A program made the position numbers and the translations under genes. From Marinimicrobium koreense (lineage in GTDB: Bacteria; Pseudomonadota; Gammaproteobacteria; Pseudomonadales; Cellvibrionaceae), in the NCBI RefSeq assembly GCF_003762925.1, contig NZ_RJUK01000002.1:372001-436000 (forward strand): a DNA stretch of 64,000 nt, given 5' to 3'. Shown one piece after another: positions 1 to 9,435 of this stretch. The notes beneath the pieces are model-generated. The model had not been told where the DNA came from and did not search any database. It saw only the letters and a list, made by a program, of their open reading frames with translations. Within the stretch, counting starts at the first letter, position 1; each line of letters starts with the position of its first letter.

Positions 1-1450
1 CAACACCCCCTTTGAGCTCTACCGTCGGCCAAGTCAGTTCAACCTTGTTTCGATTGGATTCATTTCGGTTTTTCCCTTTGCGGGTGTACTTTTCGATGCT
101 TTCGGTCACAGTGTCCATCATTGACCGGATCTCAGGGAAGCAGTCGTCCACCGTCAACTTTTTGTCCGATCCGAGCTCCCAATGGTGAGTATTCACCTGA
201 CCGGACACTTTCCCGGAGAGTGCCCAGTCTCCGGTTGAGCCTTCATTACTATCAAGGCTTTTAGACGCACTACTCTGAGAGTATCCAGCCTTAACGCCGC
301 CCTCCCACTTCACCATCGGAAACGCCTGCACAATTCCCTCTATCTGCTCGATTTCTGAGCAGCCGGAGGAGCTGAAACGGTAGGTGTTGAAGTCGATATC
401 ACCCGGTAACAGATAACGGCGCAGGAAGTCGCTGAAGGTTTCCACCGGTCGGTCGTTACTCGGGGGCAGCACCGCTACTTCTTTACCACTTTGTTTGATG
501 ACGCTGTCGCCGTCCGGGCCGCTCAGATTGATTGAGGGGCATGCATTTTTGCCGTGACCGCAGGCGCCGGCGAAATCGACGGTGATTTTGTCGGGGCGGT
601 CATCCTGGGTTATGACCTGCAGCACTTTCTGGGTGCCGTTCATATTCGGTTCGCCATTGAGCACGTCGAGCATGTAGCCGCGCGACCCGTAGTGGGTGCA
701 CCGCAGCATGAATTTTTGCAGCTCGCACACGGGGATTTCCTCGACGGGGTCATCATTGTGTGCGCCATCGCCACTGTCGTCGGCGTGGGGGCCCAATGTG
801 GCGGGAGCATTTCCGGCCGTGGCTTCCAGCAGCTCTTCTACCAGATTGGTTTCGCCTCCGGGTTTACCGGCGCCCGTCTGTATTGGCTCCTCCACTACGA
901 CCAGCTCACCTTCGTGCAGCGCCTGAGCAATGGACTGAAGCGGGGCCTGTGCTTGCCATTGGCCTGCCGGGAGCAATTTCCCGGTGGCTTTGAGTTGTTG
1001 GGCGCTGGGATTGAGGCTCTGCACAAAGGCTTTAGCGTCGCTCAGGCTGACAAAAGATCGGGCGGGGTGGTCGCTTTTGGTAGCGTTTGCGGCCGGCATC
1101 AGTGCCCAGGCGCTGTCCCGGTTATTGCGGAAGCGGGTCAGGCCACTCAGGCTGTTGAGCATGGCCGGGTTGGCGCTGGGGTAGATCTGAACCCGTCCCT
1201 CGGCAATCCAGTCCGCCACGCGCCGGCGGGCATCGCAGGGGTCGGCAGGCGGAGCGGAGTCACCGAGGCTGACCAACAATTGCAGCCAGAAATCGGGGTC
1301 GCAATCCAGGCCGATCAGAAATTGATGCGCATAGAAGTTGTCGCCAAACCACATCGGTCGCGAGATCGGGCGAGGCCCCTGGCTGGGGTGATAAAAGCGG
1401 TAATATCGACCAAGCAGGTCGTTCAGGTAAGGCACACTTGCAGGTAGCAT
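1..1450 (-). CDS. Unrecognised protein, 3' end outside the window
   Basis: Only the first 483 codons lie in the window; the frame is still open at base 1. The ATG (1448-1450) has an AAGGAG ribosome site at 1461-1466, ten bases upstream. I recognise no family and assign no function. No signal peptide or membrane segment is visible. Residues 1-185 are mixed and aromatic-rich (Tyr19, Tyr20, Trp34, Tyr40, Trp81). Residues 186-240 are acidic and Gly/Pro-rich and look like a disordered linker. The following region is cysteine-rich (C242, C251, C297, C304, C364). The layout suggests two folded parts joined by a linker. It is transcribed in the same direction as pbpC, 79 bases downstream of it, so it could be a distal gene of that operon. 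The ORF on the other strand at 554-1447 is its antisense shadow. Confidence 0.7.
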   Translation of the reverse strand, partial: MLPASVPYLNDLLGRYYRFYHPSQGPRPISRPMWFGDNFYAHQFLIGLDCDPDFWLQLLVSLGDSAPPADPCDARRRVADWIAEGRVQIYPSANPAMLNSLSGLTRFRNNRDSAWALMPAANATKSDHPARSFVSLSDAKAFVQSLNPSAQQLKATGKLLPAGQWQAQAPLQSIAQALHEGELVVVEEPIQTGAGKPGGETNLVEELLEATAGNAPATLGPHADDSGDGAHNDDPVEEIPVCELQKFMLRCTHYGSRGYMLDVLNGEPNMNGTQKVLQVITQDDRPDKITVDFAGACGHGKNACPSINLSGPDGDSVIKQSGKEVAVLPPSNDRPVETFSDFLRRYLLPGDIDFNTYRFSSSGCSEIEQIEGIVQAFPMVKWEGGVKAGYSQSSASKSLDSNEGSTGDWALSGKVSGQVNTHHWELGSDKKLTVDDCFPEIRSMMDTVTESIEKYTRKGKNRNESNRNKVELTWPTVELKGGV

Positions 1451-1529
1451 GACTCAGCCACTCCTTGTAATCCCTGTCATTTGCACGCGAATTATGCCAC
1501 AGCGTCTACCGCAAATGTGTGACTCAGTT

Positions 1530-3878
1530 CTACCCCTCGCCGCCCAGAACCCGAAACCAACGTTCCAGTTGGTAGCCATCTCCATCCATCAGTCGTAATT
1601 TGTGCCAACCCGGATCGAGAGAGACCGCCTGCTCGTGAAACAGGCGGGTCTTGCCCAGGTAACGATCATCCAGATGCCAGAACAGCTCTCCCTCGGGATG
1701 GCGATGGACGGCCTGAAGAACGGTGCGCCCGCGCCGCCCGCTCAGTTCCAATGGGATATACACCTGACTGCCCTCACGGGGATAAAGCAGGTCCATGGGC
1801 TGGTCATCGGCGTAGTGGTGAACGGCGGCCAGACAGTCCGATCGCCAGGGGGGAACCGGTCGGTAATCATTATGATGCAGGCGCCAGAAGTGCGCCTGGA
1901 GCGGTGGCAGGGTGAACCAGTCGGCCGAGACCATGGCGCTAACCCGCTCACAACCGGCGTGCACCCGATACTGGCCGGCGGCATCGAGCTGGACCCGCTG
2001 GTAGTGTGGGGTGACCTGCTGAAAGTGGCTGTGCTGAGGAACGTCTATCTCGCGCGACTCGCACTGGCCACCGGCAAGATAGCCATCGGTGATGCACACG
2101 GAGACGGTTTTCAGGGCCTGGGTCGGGCGGTCAAACCAGCGATGGTTGCCCAGCTGAGCAAACACTTCGAACAGTACCGGCGCGGCGCTCTTCTGGCCGC
2201 TCAGTGCCGGAGCCGGTTCACCGCCGGCGTTACCGGCCCAGACGCCCACGGTGTAGCGGCCGTTGCTGCCGATGGCCCAAGCATCGCGCAGGCCATAACT
2301 GGTGCCGGTTTTCCAGGCTATGGCCTGACTGCCGCTGAAGTCCCGCCAGAGCGCATCGGTGCCGGGCCGGACAACATTGAGCAGTGCCTGCAAAGTCAGC
2401 CAGGCGGCACCCTGCCCCAGGCCGGGATCGCCCTTTGCCTCTCCGTGTTCGCCATGGATCCGCTGTGCTTCGGCGGGCCAGGTGCCCGCACGGGCCATGG
2501 AAGTCATTCGGGCATAGAGATTGGTCAGCTCCCACAGAGTGCCTTCGGCACCGCCCAGAATCAGACTCAATCCATAGTCTTCCGCCGGGCGGTGCAGGGT
2601 GCTCATTCCCAATTCCTGTAAACGATGATGCAGACGTTCAATGCCGTAATCTTTGAGCATATGCACCGCCGGCACGTTGAGCGAGCGGGCCAGTGCCCGG
2701 TGGGCGGGCACGGCACCCCGGTATTGACGGTCATAATTTTCCGGGCGGTAGCCGCCGAAATAGGCGGGAACGTCCGGCACCAGAGTGGTGGGCAACAGCT
2801 CGCCCTCTTCCAACATCAGGCCGTAGAGCAAAGGTTTGAGAATGCTGCCGGTGGAGCGCGGTCGCTGGATAATATCGACCGCCGGTGCGTGGCTGTCCCC
2901 GGCGGCCTGGTTGCCCACATAGGCCAGGGTGCGCATCCGTTCATGATCCAGCACCAGAATCGACAGGTTGTGGACGCCGTCCCGAGCCAGGCGGCGCCCC
3001 TGCTGCTCGGCAATCTGCTGGGTACGTCGCTGCAGGTCGGCATTCAGGGTCGTGTGGAACACTGCCTGAGAAGGGGCCTCGGCGGCCAAGGTGGTCAGCA
3101 AGTGAGGCGCCAGATGAGGCAAAGGTCGGGGTCGTTCGGGGAGCGGCTCGCGTAGCGCCAACGTCAGATCCAGTTCACCCAGGGCGCCAGCCTCGGTCAG
3201 ACGGTGCAGCAACTGATCCCGCTTTTGACGCAGGCGCTCGCGATCGCGTCCGGGGTGGATCAAAGCCGGGCTGTTGGGCAGCACGGCCAGGGTGGCCGCT
3301 TCCGCCCAGGAGAGCTGCTCTGGCTCTCTTCCGAAATAGCGCCAGGCGGCGGCCCGCAGGCCAACGATGTTGCCACCAAAAGGGGCGTGACTGGCATAGA
3401 AATTCAGCAGCTCATCCTTGCTGAAATGCCACTCCAGGTGCAGAGCGCTCAGAGCCTCCAGCGCTTTATTGGGCAGAGTGCGGGGCGGGTCGTCGCGCAG
3501 CATTCGCGCCAGTTGCATGGTGAGGGTACTGCCGCCGCTGGTGACCCGACCGGCTTTGATATTGCCCCAACTGGCCCGGGCGATGGCCAGGGGGTCGATG
3601 CCCGGGTGGAGGCGAAAACGCCGGTCTTCGAACAGCAACAGTGCCTGCTCGTATTTGTCCGGCAACTCGGTAACCGGAGCAAAGCGCCATTGCTGGTCAC
3701 CGGCAATCCGGGCTTCGAGCAGTTCGCCATTGTCTGCGAGTATCAGGCGGGCGTAGTCGCGATTTTGTAAGCTTGACGGCAGCGGCCAGTACTGCAGGAG
3801 CAGCAAGACAACCAGCATCCCCCCGGCCACCCCCAGCAGCCAGGGCCGACGTATCCACTTGCCGAAGGTCTTACTCAC
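1530..3878 (-). CDS. pbpC: Penicillin-binding protein 1C (bifunctional peptidoglycan glycosyltransferase/transpeptidase)
   Basis: Class A PBP of 782 residues, the usual length for PBP1C. It polymerises lipid II into glycan strands and cross-links peptides on the periplasmic face. An uncleaved membrane anchor occupies about residues 13-30. The GT51 domain follows, with the catalytic glutamate E84 in FEDRRF and the GGSTLTMQLARML motif near 115-127. The transpeptidase domain has SILK (catalytic Ser345, Lys348), SLN at 398-400 and KTGTS at 522-526. The last ~90 residues match the PBP1C-specific C-terminal domain, an Ig-like extension. The start lies seven bases beyond the stop of the alpha-2-macroglobulin gene, so the two are an operon, as in Escherichia coli (yfhM-pbpC). 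The proposed family role is repair of the wall after attack on the envelope. Confidence 0.95.
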   Translation of the reverse strand: MSKTFGKWIRRPWLLGVAGGMLVVLLLLQYWPLPSSLQNRDYARLILADNGELLEARIAGDQQWRFAPVTELPDKYEQALLLFEDRRFRLHPGIDPLAIARASWGNIKAGRVTSGGSTLTMQLARMLRDDPPRTLPNKALEALSALHLEWHFSKDELLNFYASHAPFGGNIVGLRAAAWRYFGREPEQLSWAEAATLAVLPNSPALIHPGRDRERLRQKRDQLLHRLTEAGALGELDLTLALREPLPERPRPLPHLAPHLLTTLAAEAPSQAVFHTTLNADLQRRTQQIAEQQGRRLARDGVHNLSILVLDHERMRTLAYVGNQAAGDSHAPAVDIIQRPRSTGSILKPLLYGLMLEEGELLPTTLVPDVPAYFGGYRPENYDRQYRGAVPAHRALARSLNVPAVHMLKDYGIERLHHRLQELGMSTLHRPAEDYGLSLILGGAEGTLWELTNLYARMTSMARAGTWPAEAQRIHGEHGEAKGDPGLGQGAAWLTLQALLNVVRPGTDALWRDFSGSQAIAWKTGTSYGLRDAWAIGSNGRYTVGVWAGNAGGEPAPALSGQKSAAPVLFEVFAQLGNHRWFDRPTQALKTVSVCITDGYLAGGQCESREIDVPQHSHFQQVTPHYQRVQLDAAGQYRVHAGCERVSAMVSADWFTLPPLQAHFWRLHHNDYRPVPPWRSDCLAAVHHYADDQPMDLLYPREGSQVYIPLELSGRRGRTVLQAVHRHPEGELFWHLDDRYLGKTRLFHEQAVSLDPGWHKLRLMDGDGYQLERWFRVLGGEG

Positions 3879-3885
3879 CGCCGCC

Positions 3886-6800
3886 TCAGTCCGACTTGAT
3901 CACGCGGACCCACTGCCCGGCGGTACCCGCCCGAATCCGTTCGTTATACATGGCTTCGGTGCGCCACCCCGGCAGGTAGAAGTCCCCCGCGTAGGAGGCG
4001 TTGAGCAGGATCTTCAGGGTGACCCGCTCCTGGCGATCGTCCTGATAGCGCCAGCGCCACCGGTAGTCCCGCCAGAGGCTGAAGTAGCCCAACACCCGGT
4101 CGTCACGAATATCCAGATAGTCAAACCCCTCGGGCGCATCGCCGCCTTCCAGCCGCTCGTTGCGAATCTGCCAGCCGCTGGGCATCACCAGGCTCAGGGC
4201 AATGTCCTCCAGCCGGGCCCGGCCCAGTTCGCCGAAGTCGGCAGACACACTGATTTCCGCCATAAAGTCGGTGCCCTGAGGCAGTTCCGTGACCTCCAGG
4301 GTTTCGCCTTCCAGCGTGGCGAAACGCACTTCCAGGTTCAGCCCTTCCGCTTCCGGCTGCTCATCTGTGGCGGCGGGAGTGCCTCGATTGCTGAGCAGGA
4401 CCCGAAGGTTCTGATCGCTATCGTTGCGCACCCGGGCTTGGGTATTCATCAATGACTGCCGATACCAGTGGCTCTGACTTTCCAGGGACTGCCAGTCGCC
4501 CTCAGTATCCAGTGCGAAGCGCAGGGGCTCCTCGGCGTCCACGTCGCCGGCGAAGTTTGCCAGGGCGGTGAGGGCCCAGGCCACCGATTGAGTGCTGTAC
4601 CAATCGGACTCGGAGAGCCGCTCCGCAATCTGCTCCGCCTGCTGCCAAGCGGCTTCCTGCTCTCCGGCCTGAACCAGCAACTTCAGGCCGATAGCCCGGT
4701 CGCGAAGGCTGGAGCCATAGGTATAGCCGGGCTCGTCATAGTCCGGCACGCGCTCGACCTCGGGCATCAGCTCCCGTCCGGCATCCTTGAGCCCGAGCTG
4801 ATAGTAAGCGCTCGCAAGCAGACGCCGTGCGGTCACCTGCTGGTCGCCATTCAGTTGGTTCAATCGCTCCCGCAACCGGTTCATGGCCGGGGTTTCCGCC
4901 TCGCCCGCCAGGGCCAGCACGTAAAGGCGATAGGCCTGCACCTGGGTCCGGTAGTCTTCGCCCTGATTGAAGCGACGGGCCTGCTGGCGCTCGTGGTCCA
5001 GCCAGCGCTGCAAGCCGTCGGCCTCGACGCCATAGCCGCGCCGCTGGGCTTCCACCAGGAAGTGCCCCGCGTAGAGCGAAGCCCAGTCATTGGCGTAGGT
5101 CGCACCGGGCCAGTAATTGAAAGCACCGTTGGCCAACTGGAAGCGGGCCAGCCGCTCGATGGCGGCCTGCAAGTTGCTTTCCCGCTCGCGCTCCTGGGCA
5201 TCGGACAGGGATACCAGTCGATCCAGATAGAGTTGCGGGAACGCGGCGGAGGTCACCTGCTCCAGACAGCCGTGGGGGTAGTTGAGCAGGTAACCCAGGC
5301 GCTGCTCCAGGTTGATCGGCGGCAGGCGACTGACCTCGATACTGGCCTCGTTGGTGCCGGCCATACCGTGGGCCTCCAGGGAAGAGCGCCACTCCTCGCC
5401 CGGGGCCAGGACGACCTGCTCCCGTCGCACCGACGGCGGGTTGGCCGCGCGGGATTCAATATGAATGGTCTGGCTGGCGGTTTCATCGCCGCTGCGAGCG
5501 GTCACCGTCACCTGCCCTTGCCCGACCTGATCGTTGACCTTGAGGGTCAGCTCGGTGATGGCGTCCTGTTGCCCGTCCAGGCTGAGTTCCGCTGTACTCT
5601 GCTCCAGGGTGAACAGGTCGCTGGCGCTGGCCTGAATGCTCACCTGGTCAATGGCTTCGTCGTTAGTAAACACTTGCACCGGCAGGGAGATGGTCTCCCC
5701 CGGCCCGACCACCCGGGGCAGTGTCGCCAACAGACTGAGCGGCTGGGTGACGGTGACGCTCTGTTCGGCCTTGCCATAGGCGCCCTGCTGGCCCGCCACT
5801 ACCATGGCGCGTACTTCGCCCAGATAGGGTGGCAGGGTTATCTCATGAGTCTGGATCTCACCCGCCGCCAGAGTGAAAGGGCCAAGGAACTGCACCACTG
5901 GCGGAAAACGGCGCTCCCGGGGGTTGGCATCGACCTCATCGTCGGCATCGCTACCACCGATGGCCAGCACTCTCTGCAGGGAAGCACCGTAGGCACCCAC
6001 CACCTGGTCGAACAGGTCCCAGGTATAGACACCCAGGGCTTCGCGACGATAGAAATGATCGTGAGGATCGGGCGCCTTGAAACCGGTGATGCCCAGCAGG
6101 CCCTCATCCACGAGGGCCAGGGTGTAGGTCATGGCCCGATCGTTGGTTTCACGGACGCCAATCGCAAAGGTGGACTCCGGGCGCACCTGCTCGGGCGCGT
6201 CAATATCTGGTTCCAGCCGGGTGTCGGGATCTTCCACCGCCAAGGGCACCAGACCATATAGACGCATGGGGGCATCACTGGCCCGCTCCTGGTGGGGCAG
6301 CAACAGGCTCAAGTGTACATAGACATTGGGCGCCATTTCGGAGGTGACCGGAATCTCGATATCGGTCTGCCCCGGCTCCAGGTCCAGCCAGCGCCGTTGC
6401 AGTACCCGCCGACCGTTTTCCAGGCTGAGCAGCACACGGCCACGCTCGACCTCCGGCAAACGGACCCGTGCAATCTCGCCCACCTGGTATTCATCCTGAT
6501 CGGTGGAGAGCATCAGTTGGGTGGCGCTGGCGGGGTTCACTGCGTTGCTGCGGCTCCAACCCAGATACAACGGCTCCCCGGCGCAGTGACCGCTGTTTTC
6601 GTCGCACACCCGCAGCAGGTAGCGGCCCCAATCGTAGTGGTCCTTCTTCAGGGTCCAACGGGCCAGGCCGTTGGCGTCGGTGGTGAGCGAGTCTTCACTT
6701 AAGGGCGCGCGATTCTCACTGGCCACAAAGCTGGCCAGGTCGTCACTGCCGCGATCCCACCACCAGCGCCAATCCACTTTATAGAGGGTGAGTTTCAGGT

Positions 6801-9225
6801 CGCGGTTACTGAGTGGTTCGCCGTCGCTGGAGAGGCTCTGGAAGCTGACTTCATGATCCTGGTTGCGGGCGATGGCTCCGTTGTAACCGCTGCCGTCGGG
6901 TACGTGAATGCCCACCCACTGTTCGAATGGCAGATAATCGAACCGGCGCAGCGCCGTGCTGAACGCCCCGCCCGGCTCGAACACGCGGTTGATGAATACG
7001 GCGGATAACTGACCCGGCGGTGGGGAGGCCACCGGCAGGTTCACGGGGAAGCGCGCTTCACCACTTTCATCCAGCTCGCCTTCAAACACCCTCTGAGTGG
7101 CCCCGGCAAATTCCCGGGCCGGGTCGTCAAAGGTGAACTGGCTGTAGCCGTCGAAGCGGGTGGTTTTGGGAATCAACCGGACTTCGGTATCCGCTTTCAG
7201 CCCGGCGGCGCTGGCACCGTGCAGCCACTGGGCAGTCAGCTCGGCCTGCACGGGCATGGCATCCAGACGCAACGGGGTCTCGGCAAAGCTCAAATCCATT
7301 TTCAGCCGGTTGGGCATGATGGTTTCGATCTTGAGCACCTTGTCGAAGTAGCGGTTGCCCAGATGCACCACCGCCCGCCAGTTGCCGGTGGGCGCCGACT
7401 CCTCGGTGCTCAGGGTAAAGCGGTAAAAGCCGTCCACCGGATCGCGGGCGACTTCGCTGGTGACTTTCTTTCCTTGAGGATCAAACAGATCCAGGGTCAC
7501 CGGATGATCCTCGGGCCACTGGTCGTCGCGATCTTCGAGAATAAAGGTCAGATGGATATCATCCCCCGGCCGCCAGACGTCCCGCTCGCCATAGAGAAAG
7601 CCTTTCAAACCATCGCGCACCGGCTCGCCATCCACATCAAACTGATTGGTGGGCAGTGCTTCGTTGCGCGCCAAGCGCAGATAGCCGGTTTTGCCCTCGC
7701 GCTCGGCCACCAGATAGAACGGCTGCCCGTCGGTGCGGATCGACGCCATACCATATTCATCGGTGCGACCTTCTCCAATGGGTTGCTGCTGGAAGTTGTA
7801 AACGCGAACCTGCGCATCCGGCAAAGGCTCGGCATCGAGCAGGCCGGTGGCAATCACTTCCAACTGGTCATCGCCACCGAGCTTGGCCATCAGGCCCATG
7901 CTGGATACCTGAAAGGCACGCTGGGCCTGCACCTGATCGCTATAGCGGTAGTAACTTTCGTGACAGGGATTGTTGCGTTCGCTGTACACCCAGTAACCGC
8001 GAGATTCGTAGTACTGCCGATACCAGGCTGGCTTGGAATCATTCTGGTAGGACCAGTCGCCCTCGTGGCTTTCCGGTTCCGGATCTTCCGCCTGCTCGGG
8101 ACGCGGCACATCGCAGGGGTAGAGGGAGTTGCTGCGGTCCACACTCAAGGACAGTTGAATCATGCCCTCCGGATGCTCTGCCATCAGCTCGGTCAGATCC
8201 AGGTTGTAGCGTTGCCAACCGTCGCTGGCGGGCTCAGGCAGGCGATAGGTTTTACGCCACAGATAACGACCCGTGGCACCGTCCGGCCCCGCATCGGTCA
8301 AGCCATGATTCTGCAGATACTGCCCCATGTTGCCTTCGAATACTTTGAAGGCGGTGACCTGCACCGAGTCGATATTCGCCGCTTCAAACGGAACAGACAA
8401 TTGGCGCGCGGGCGGCAGAATACTGCTGCTGCCCAGGAAGCGTACGCCGGGGGTGACCAGGTGCAGGCGCAACGACTGCTCGAAGCCTTCGGACAAACGC
8501 TGGCCTCGCGCACTGCGCACCAGGTCAGTGACGGTCAGCATAACGCTTTCATCGGCCTGCTCACTCGGGTAGAGCCGCAGGCGGCTGCCGTCCACTCGGG
8601 GGCGGACCTCCTTGCCGCCAAGCTGCACCAACCCACTCAGGTTCTGGTCCCGTTCCAGCGGTTGAGAAAAACTGACTTCCACATAGGTCTGTCCACCGCG
8701 CACTACCCGAGCACCGGTCACGGCAAAAGTGTCCCGAGCGGGAAGAGTCAGGGTTCTCTGGCCCTTCTGGGGGGATCCCACACTGGTGCCATCCCAGATG
8801 AGCACCAGGCGTTGCTCCCGATCGGTCTGGGGCAAGGCATCCAGTTGAAAACCGAAACGCACTGACTTGGCGGTCTCCTGCCATTGCACCGGCACCTGTT
8901 CGCCATCCAGTTCCGCGGTCAATACCGACTCCACGGCGCTCAGCTCCGCGCCGTCGGGCACGTAGAGCTCACCAGACAAGTCTAGCTCGTCGGCTTCCCC
9001 GGACGGAGCCAGGCCGTCCACCGTCAGTTCAAAACTGCCTTGAGCAGCAGACTCAGGGGCAGATGCAGAGGAGGTTTCCGATGAGGAGGAGGCGGATGGC
9101 TCGGTTGGATCTTCGCCCGGACTGCAGGCCAGCAGCACCGACAGCGCGGCACTGATCAAGATCCAGCGTATCCGTGTGACCGAATTGAAGATTGTCACGC
9201 CAGCGGGCCAGAAAGGCTTGTCCAT
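3886..9225 (-). CDS. yfhM: Bacterial alpha-2-macroglobulin, lipoprotein
   Basis: A 1779-residue protein, somewhat longer than E. coli YfhM (about 1650). The N-terminus has a basic stretch, a hydrophobic segment near residues 23-33 and the lipobox LLAC, followed by a Ser/Glu-rich linker, so it should be a lipidated periplasmic protein. The CLEQ thioester motif is intact (Cys1320-Gln1323), preceded by YPHG; family members use this thioester to trap attacking proteases covalently. MG1/MG2-type beta domains fill the N-terminal two thirds. The alpha/alpha-toroid complement-like domain surrounds the thioester and a receptor-binding-like beta domain ends the chain. It is the promoter-proximal gene of the pair with pbpC. 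The long plus-strand ORFs inside it (for example 4468-6261) are antisense shadows. Confidence 0.93.
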   Translation of the reverse strand: MDKPFWPAGVTIFNSVTRIRWILISAALSVLLACSPGEDPTEPSASSSSETSSASAPESAAQGSFELTVDGLAPSGEADELDLSGELYVPDGAELSAVESVLTAELDGEQVPVQWQETAKSVRFGFQLDALPQTDREQRLVLIWDGTSVGSPQKGQRTLTLPARDTFAVTGARVVRGGQTYVEVSFSQPLERDQNLSGLVQLGGKEVRPRVDGSRLRLYPSEQADESVMLTVTDLVRSARGQRLSEGFEQSLRLHLVTPGVRFLGSSSILPPARQLSVPFEAANIDSVQVTAFKVFEGNMGQYLQNHGLTDAGPDGATGRYLWRKTYRLPEPASDGWQRYNLDLTELMAEHPEGMIQLSLSVDRSNSLYPCDVPRPEQAEDPEPESHEGDWSYQNDSKPAWYRQYYESRGYWVYSERNNPCHESYYRYSDQVQAQRAFQVSSMGLMAKLGGDDQLEVIATGLLDAEPLPDAQVRVYNFQQQPIGEGRTDEYGMASIRTDGQPFYLVAEREGKTGYLRLARNEALPTNQFDVDGEPVRDGLKGFLYGERDVWRPGDDIHLTFILEDRDDQWPEDHPVTLDLFDPQGKKVTSEVARDPVDGFYRFTLSTEESAPTGNWRAVVHLGNRYFDKVLKIETIMPNRLKMDLSFAETPLRLDAMPVQAELTAQWLHGASAAGLKADTEVRLIPKTTRFDGYSQFTFDDPAREFAGATQRVFEGELDESGEARFPVNLPVASPPPGQLSAVFINRVFEPGGAFSTALRRFDYLPFEQWVGIHVPDGSGYNGAIARNQDHEVSFQSLSSDGEPLSNRDLKLTLYKVDWRWWWDRGSDDLASFVASENRAPLSEDSLTTDANGLARWTLKKDHYDWGRYLLRVCDENSGHCAGEPLYLGWSRSNAVNPASATQLMLSTDQDEYQVGEIARVRLPEVERGRVLLSLENGRRVLQRRWLDLEPGQTDIEIPVTSEMAPNVYVHLSLLLPHQERASDAPMRLYGLVPLAVEDPDTRLEPDIDAPEQVRPESTFAIGVRETNDRAMTYTLALVDEGLLGITGFKAPDPHDHFYRREALGVYTWDLFDQVVGAYGASLQRVLAIGGSDADDEVDANPRERRFPPVVQFLGPFTLAAGEIQTHEITLPPYLGEVRAMVVAGQQGAYGKAEQSVTVTQPLSLLATLPRVVGPGETISLPVQVFTNDEAIDQVSIQASASDLFTLEQSTAELSLDGQQDAITELTLKVNDQVGQGQVTVTARSGDETASQTIHIESRAANPPSVRREQVVLAPGEEWRSSLEAHGMAGTNEASIEVSRLPPINLEQRLGYLLNYPHGCLEQVTSAAFPQLYLDRLVSLSDAQERERESNLQAAIERLARFQLANGAFNYWPGATYANDWASLYAGHFLVEAQRRGYGVEADGLQRWLDHERQQARRFNQGEDYRTQVQAYRLYVLALAGEAETPAMNRLRERLNQLNGDQQVTARRLLASAYYQLGLKDAGRELMPEVERVPDYDEPGYTYGSSLRDRAIGLKLLVQAGEQEAAWQQAEQIAERLSESDWYSTQSVAWALTALANFAGDVDAEEPLRFALDTEGDWQSLESQSHWYRQSLMNTQARVRNDSDQNLRVLLSNRGTPAATDEQPEAEGLNLEVRFATLEGETLEVTELPQGTDFMAEISVSADFGELGRARLEDIALSLVMPSGWQIRNERLEGGDAPEGFDYLDIRDDRVLGYFSLWRDYRWRWRYQDDRQERVTLKILLNASYAGDFYLPGWRTEAMYNERIRAGTAGQWVRVIKSD

Positions 9226-9369
9226 AAGAGTCCCTGTTGGTTTGTAGGTTGGAGAGGCTGCGGTCAGTTTACCCGACAGTCACGTCATAATCCCAGACGC
9301 CTGCATTCATCAAGAGTTCTACTTCCGGACAACAAACAGATCGAGAAAACGTAACAACTGTAACAATCG

Positions 9370-9400
9370 TTTACAGCGCCACACCCGTTAATGATAATGC
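9370..9400 (+). promoter_or_regulatory. Sigma-70 promoter with overlapping Fur-like box for the TonB receptor operon
   Basis: TTTACA at 9370-9375 and GATAAT at 9393-9398 are separated by 17 bases. The -10 region is embedded in TTAATGATAATGC (9388-9400), which resembles half of a Fur box (GATAATGATAAT core). Iron repression of the downstream receptor operon is inferred from this overlap and from the gene content. Confidence 0.55.
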
Positions 9401-9435
9401 TTCTTTTTTAGATTTATTGAAAAGGAAGCTCCCTC

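Noticed and set aside
554-1447. 297-codon plus-strand ORF at the left edge
   Set aside because: The minus strand holds a longer open frame with a good AAGGAG site and protein-like composition; the plus-strand ORF is its mirror.
4468-6261. 597-codon plus-strand ORF within the alpha-2-macroglobulin gene
   Set aside because: Antisense to a conserved gene that contains the CLEQ motif; no family resemblance and no ribosome site.
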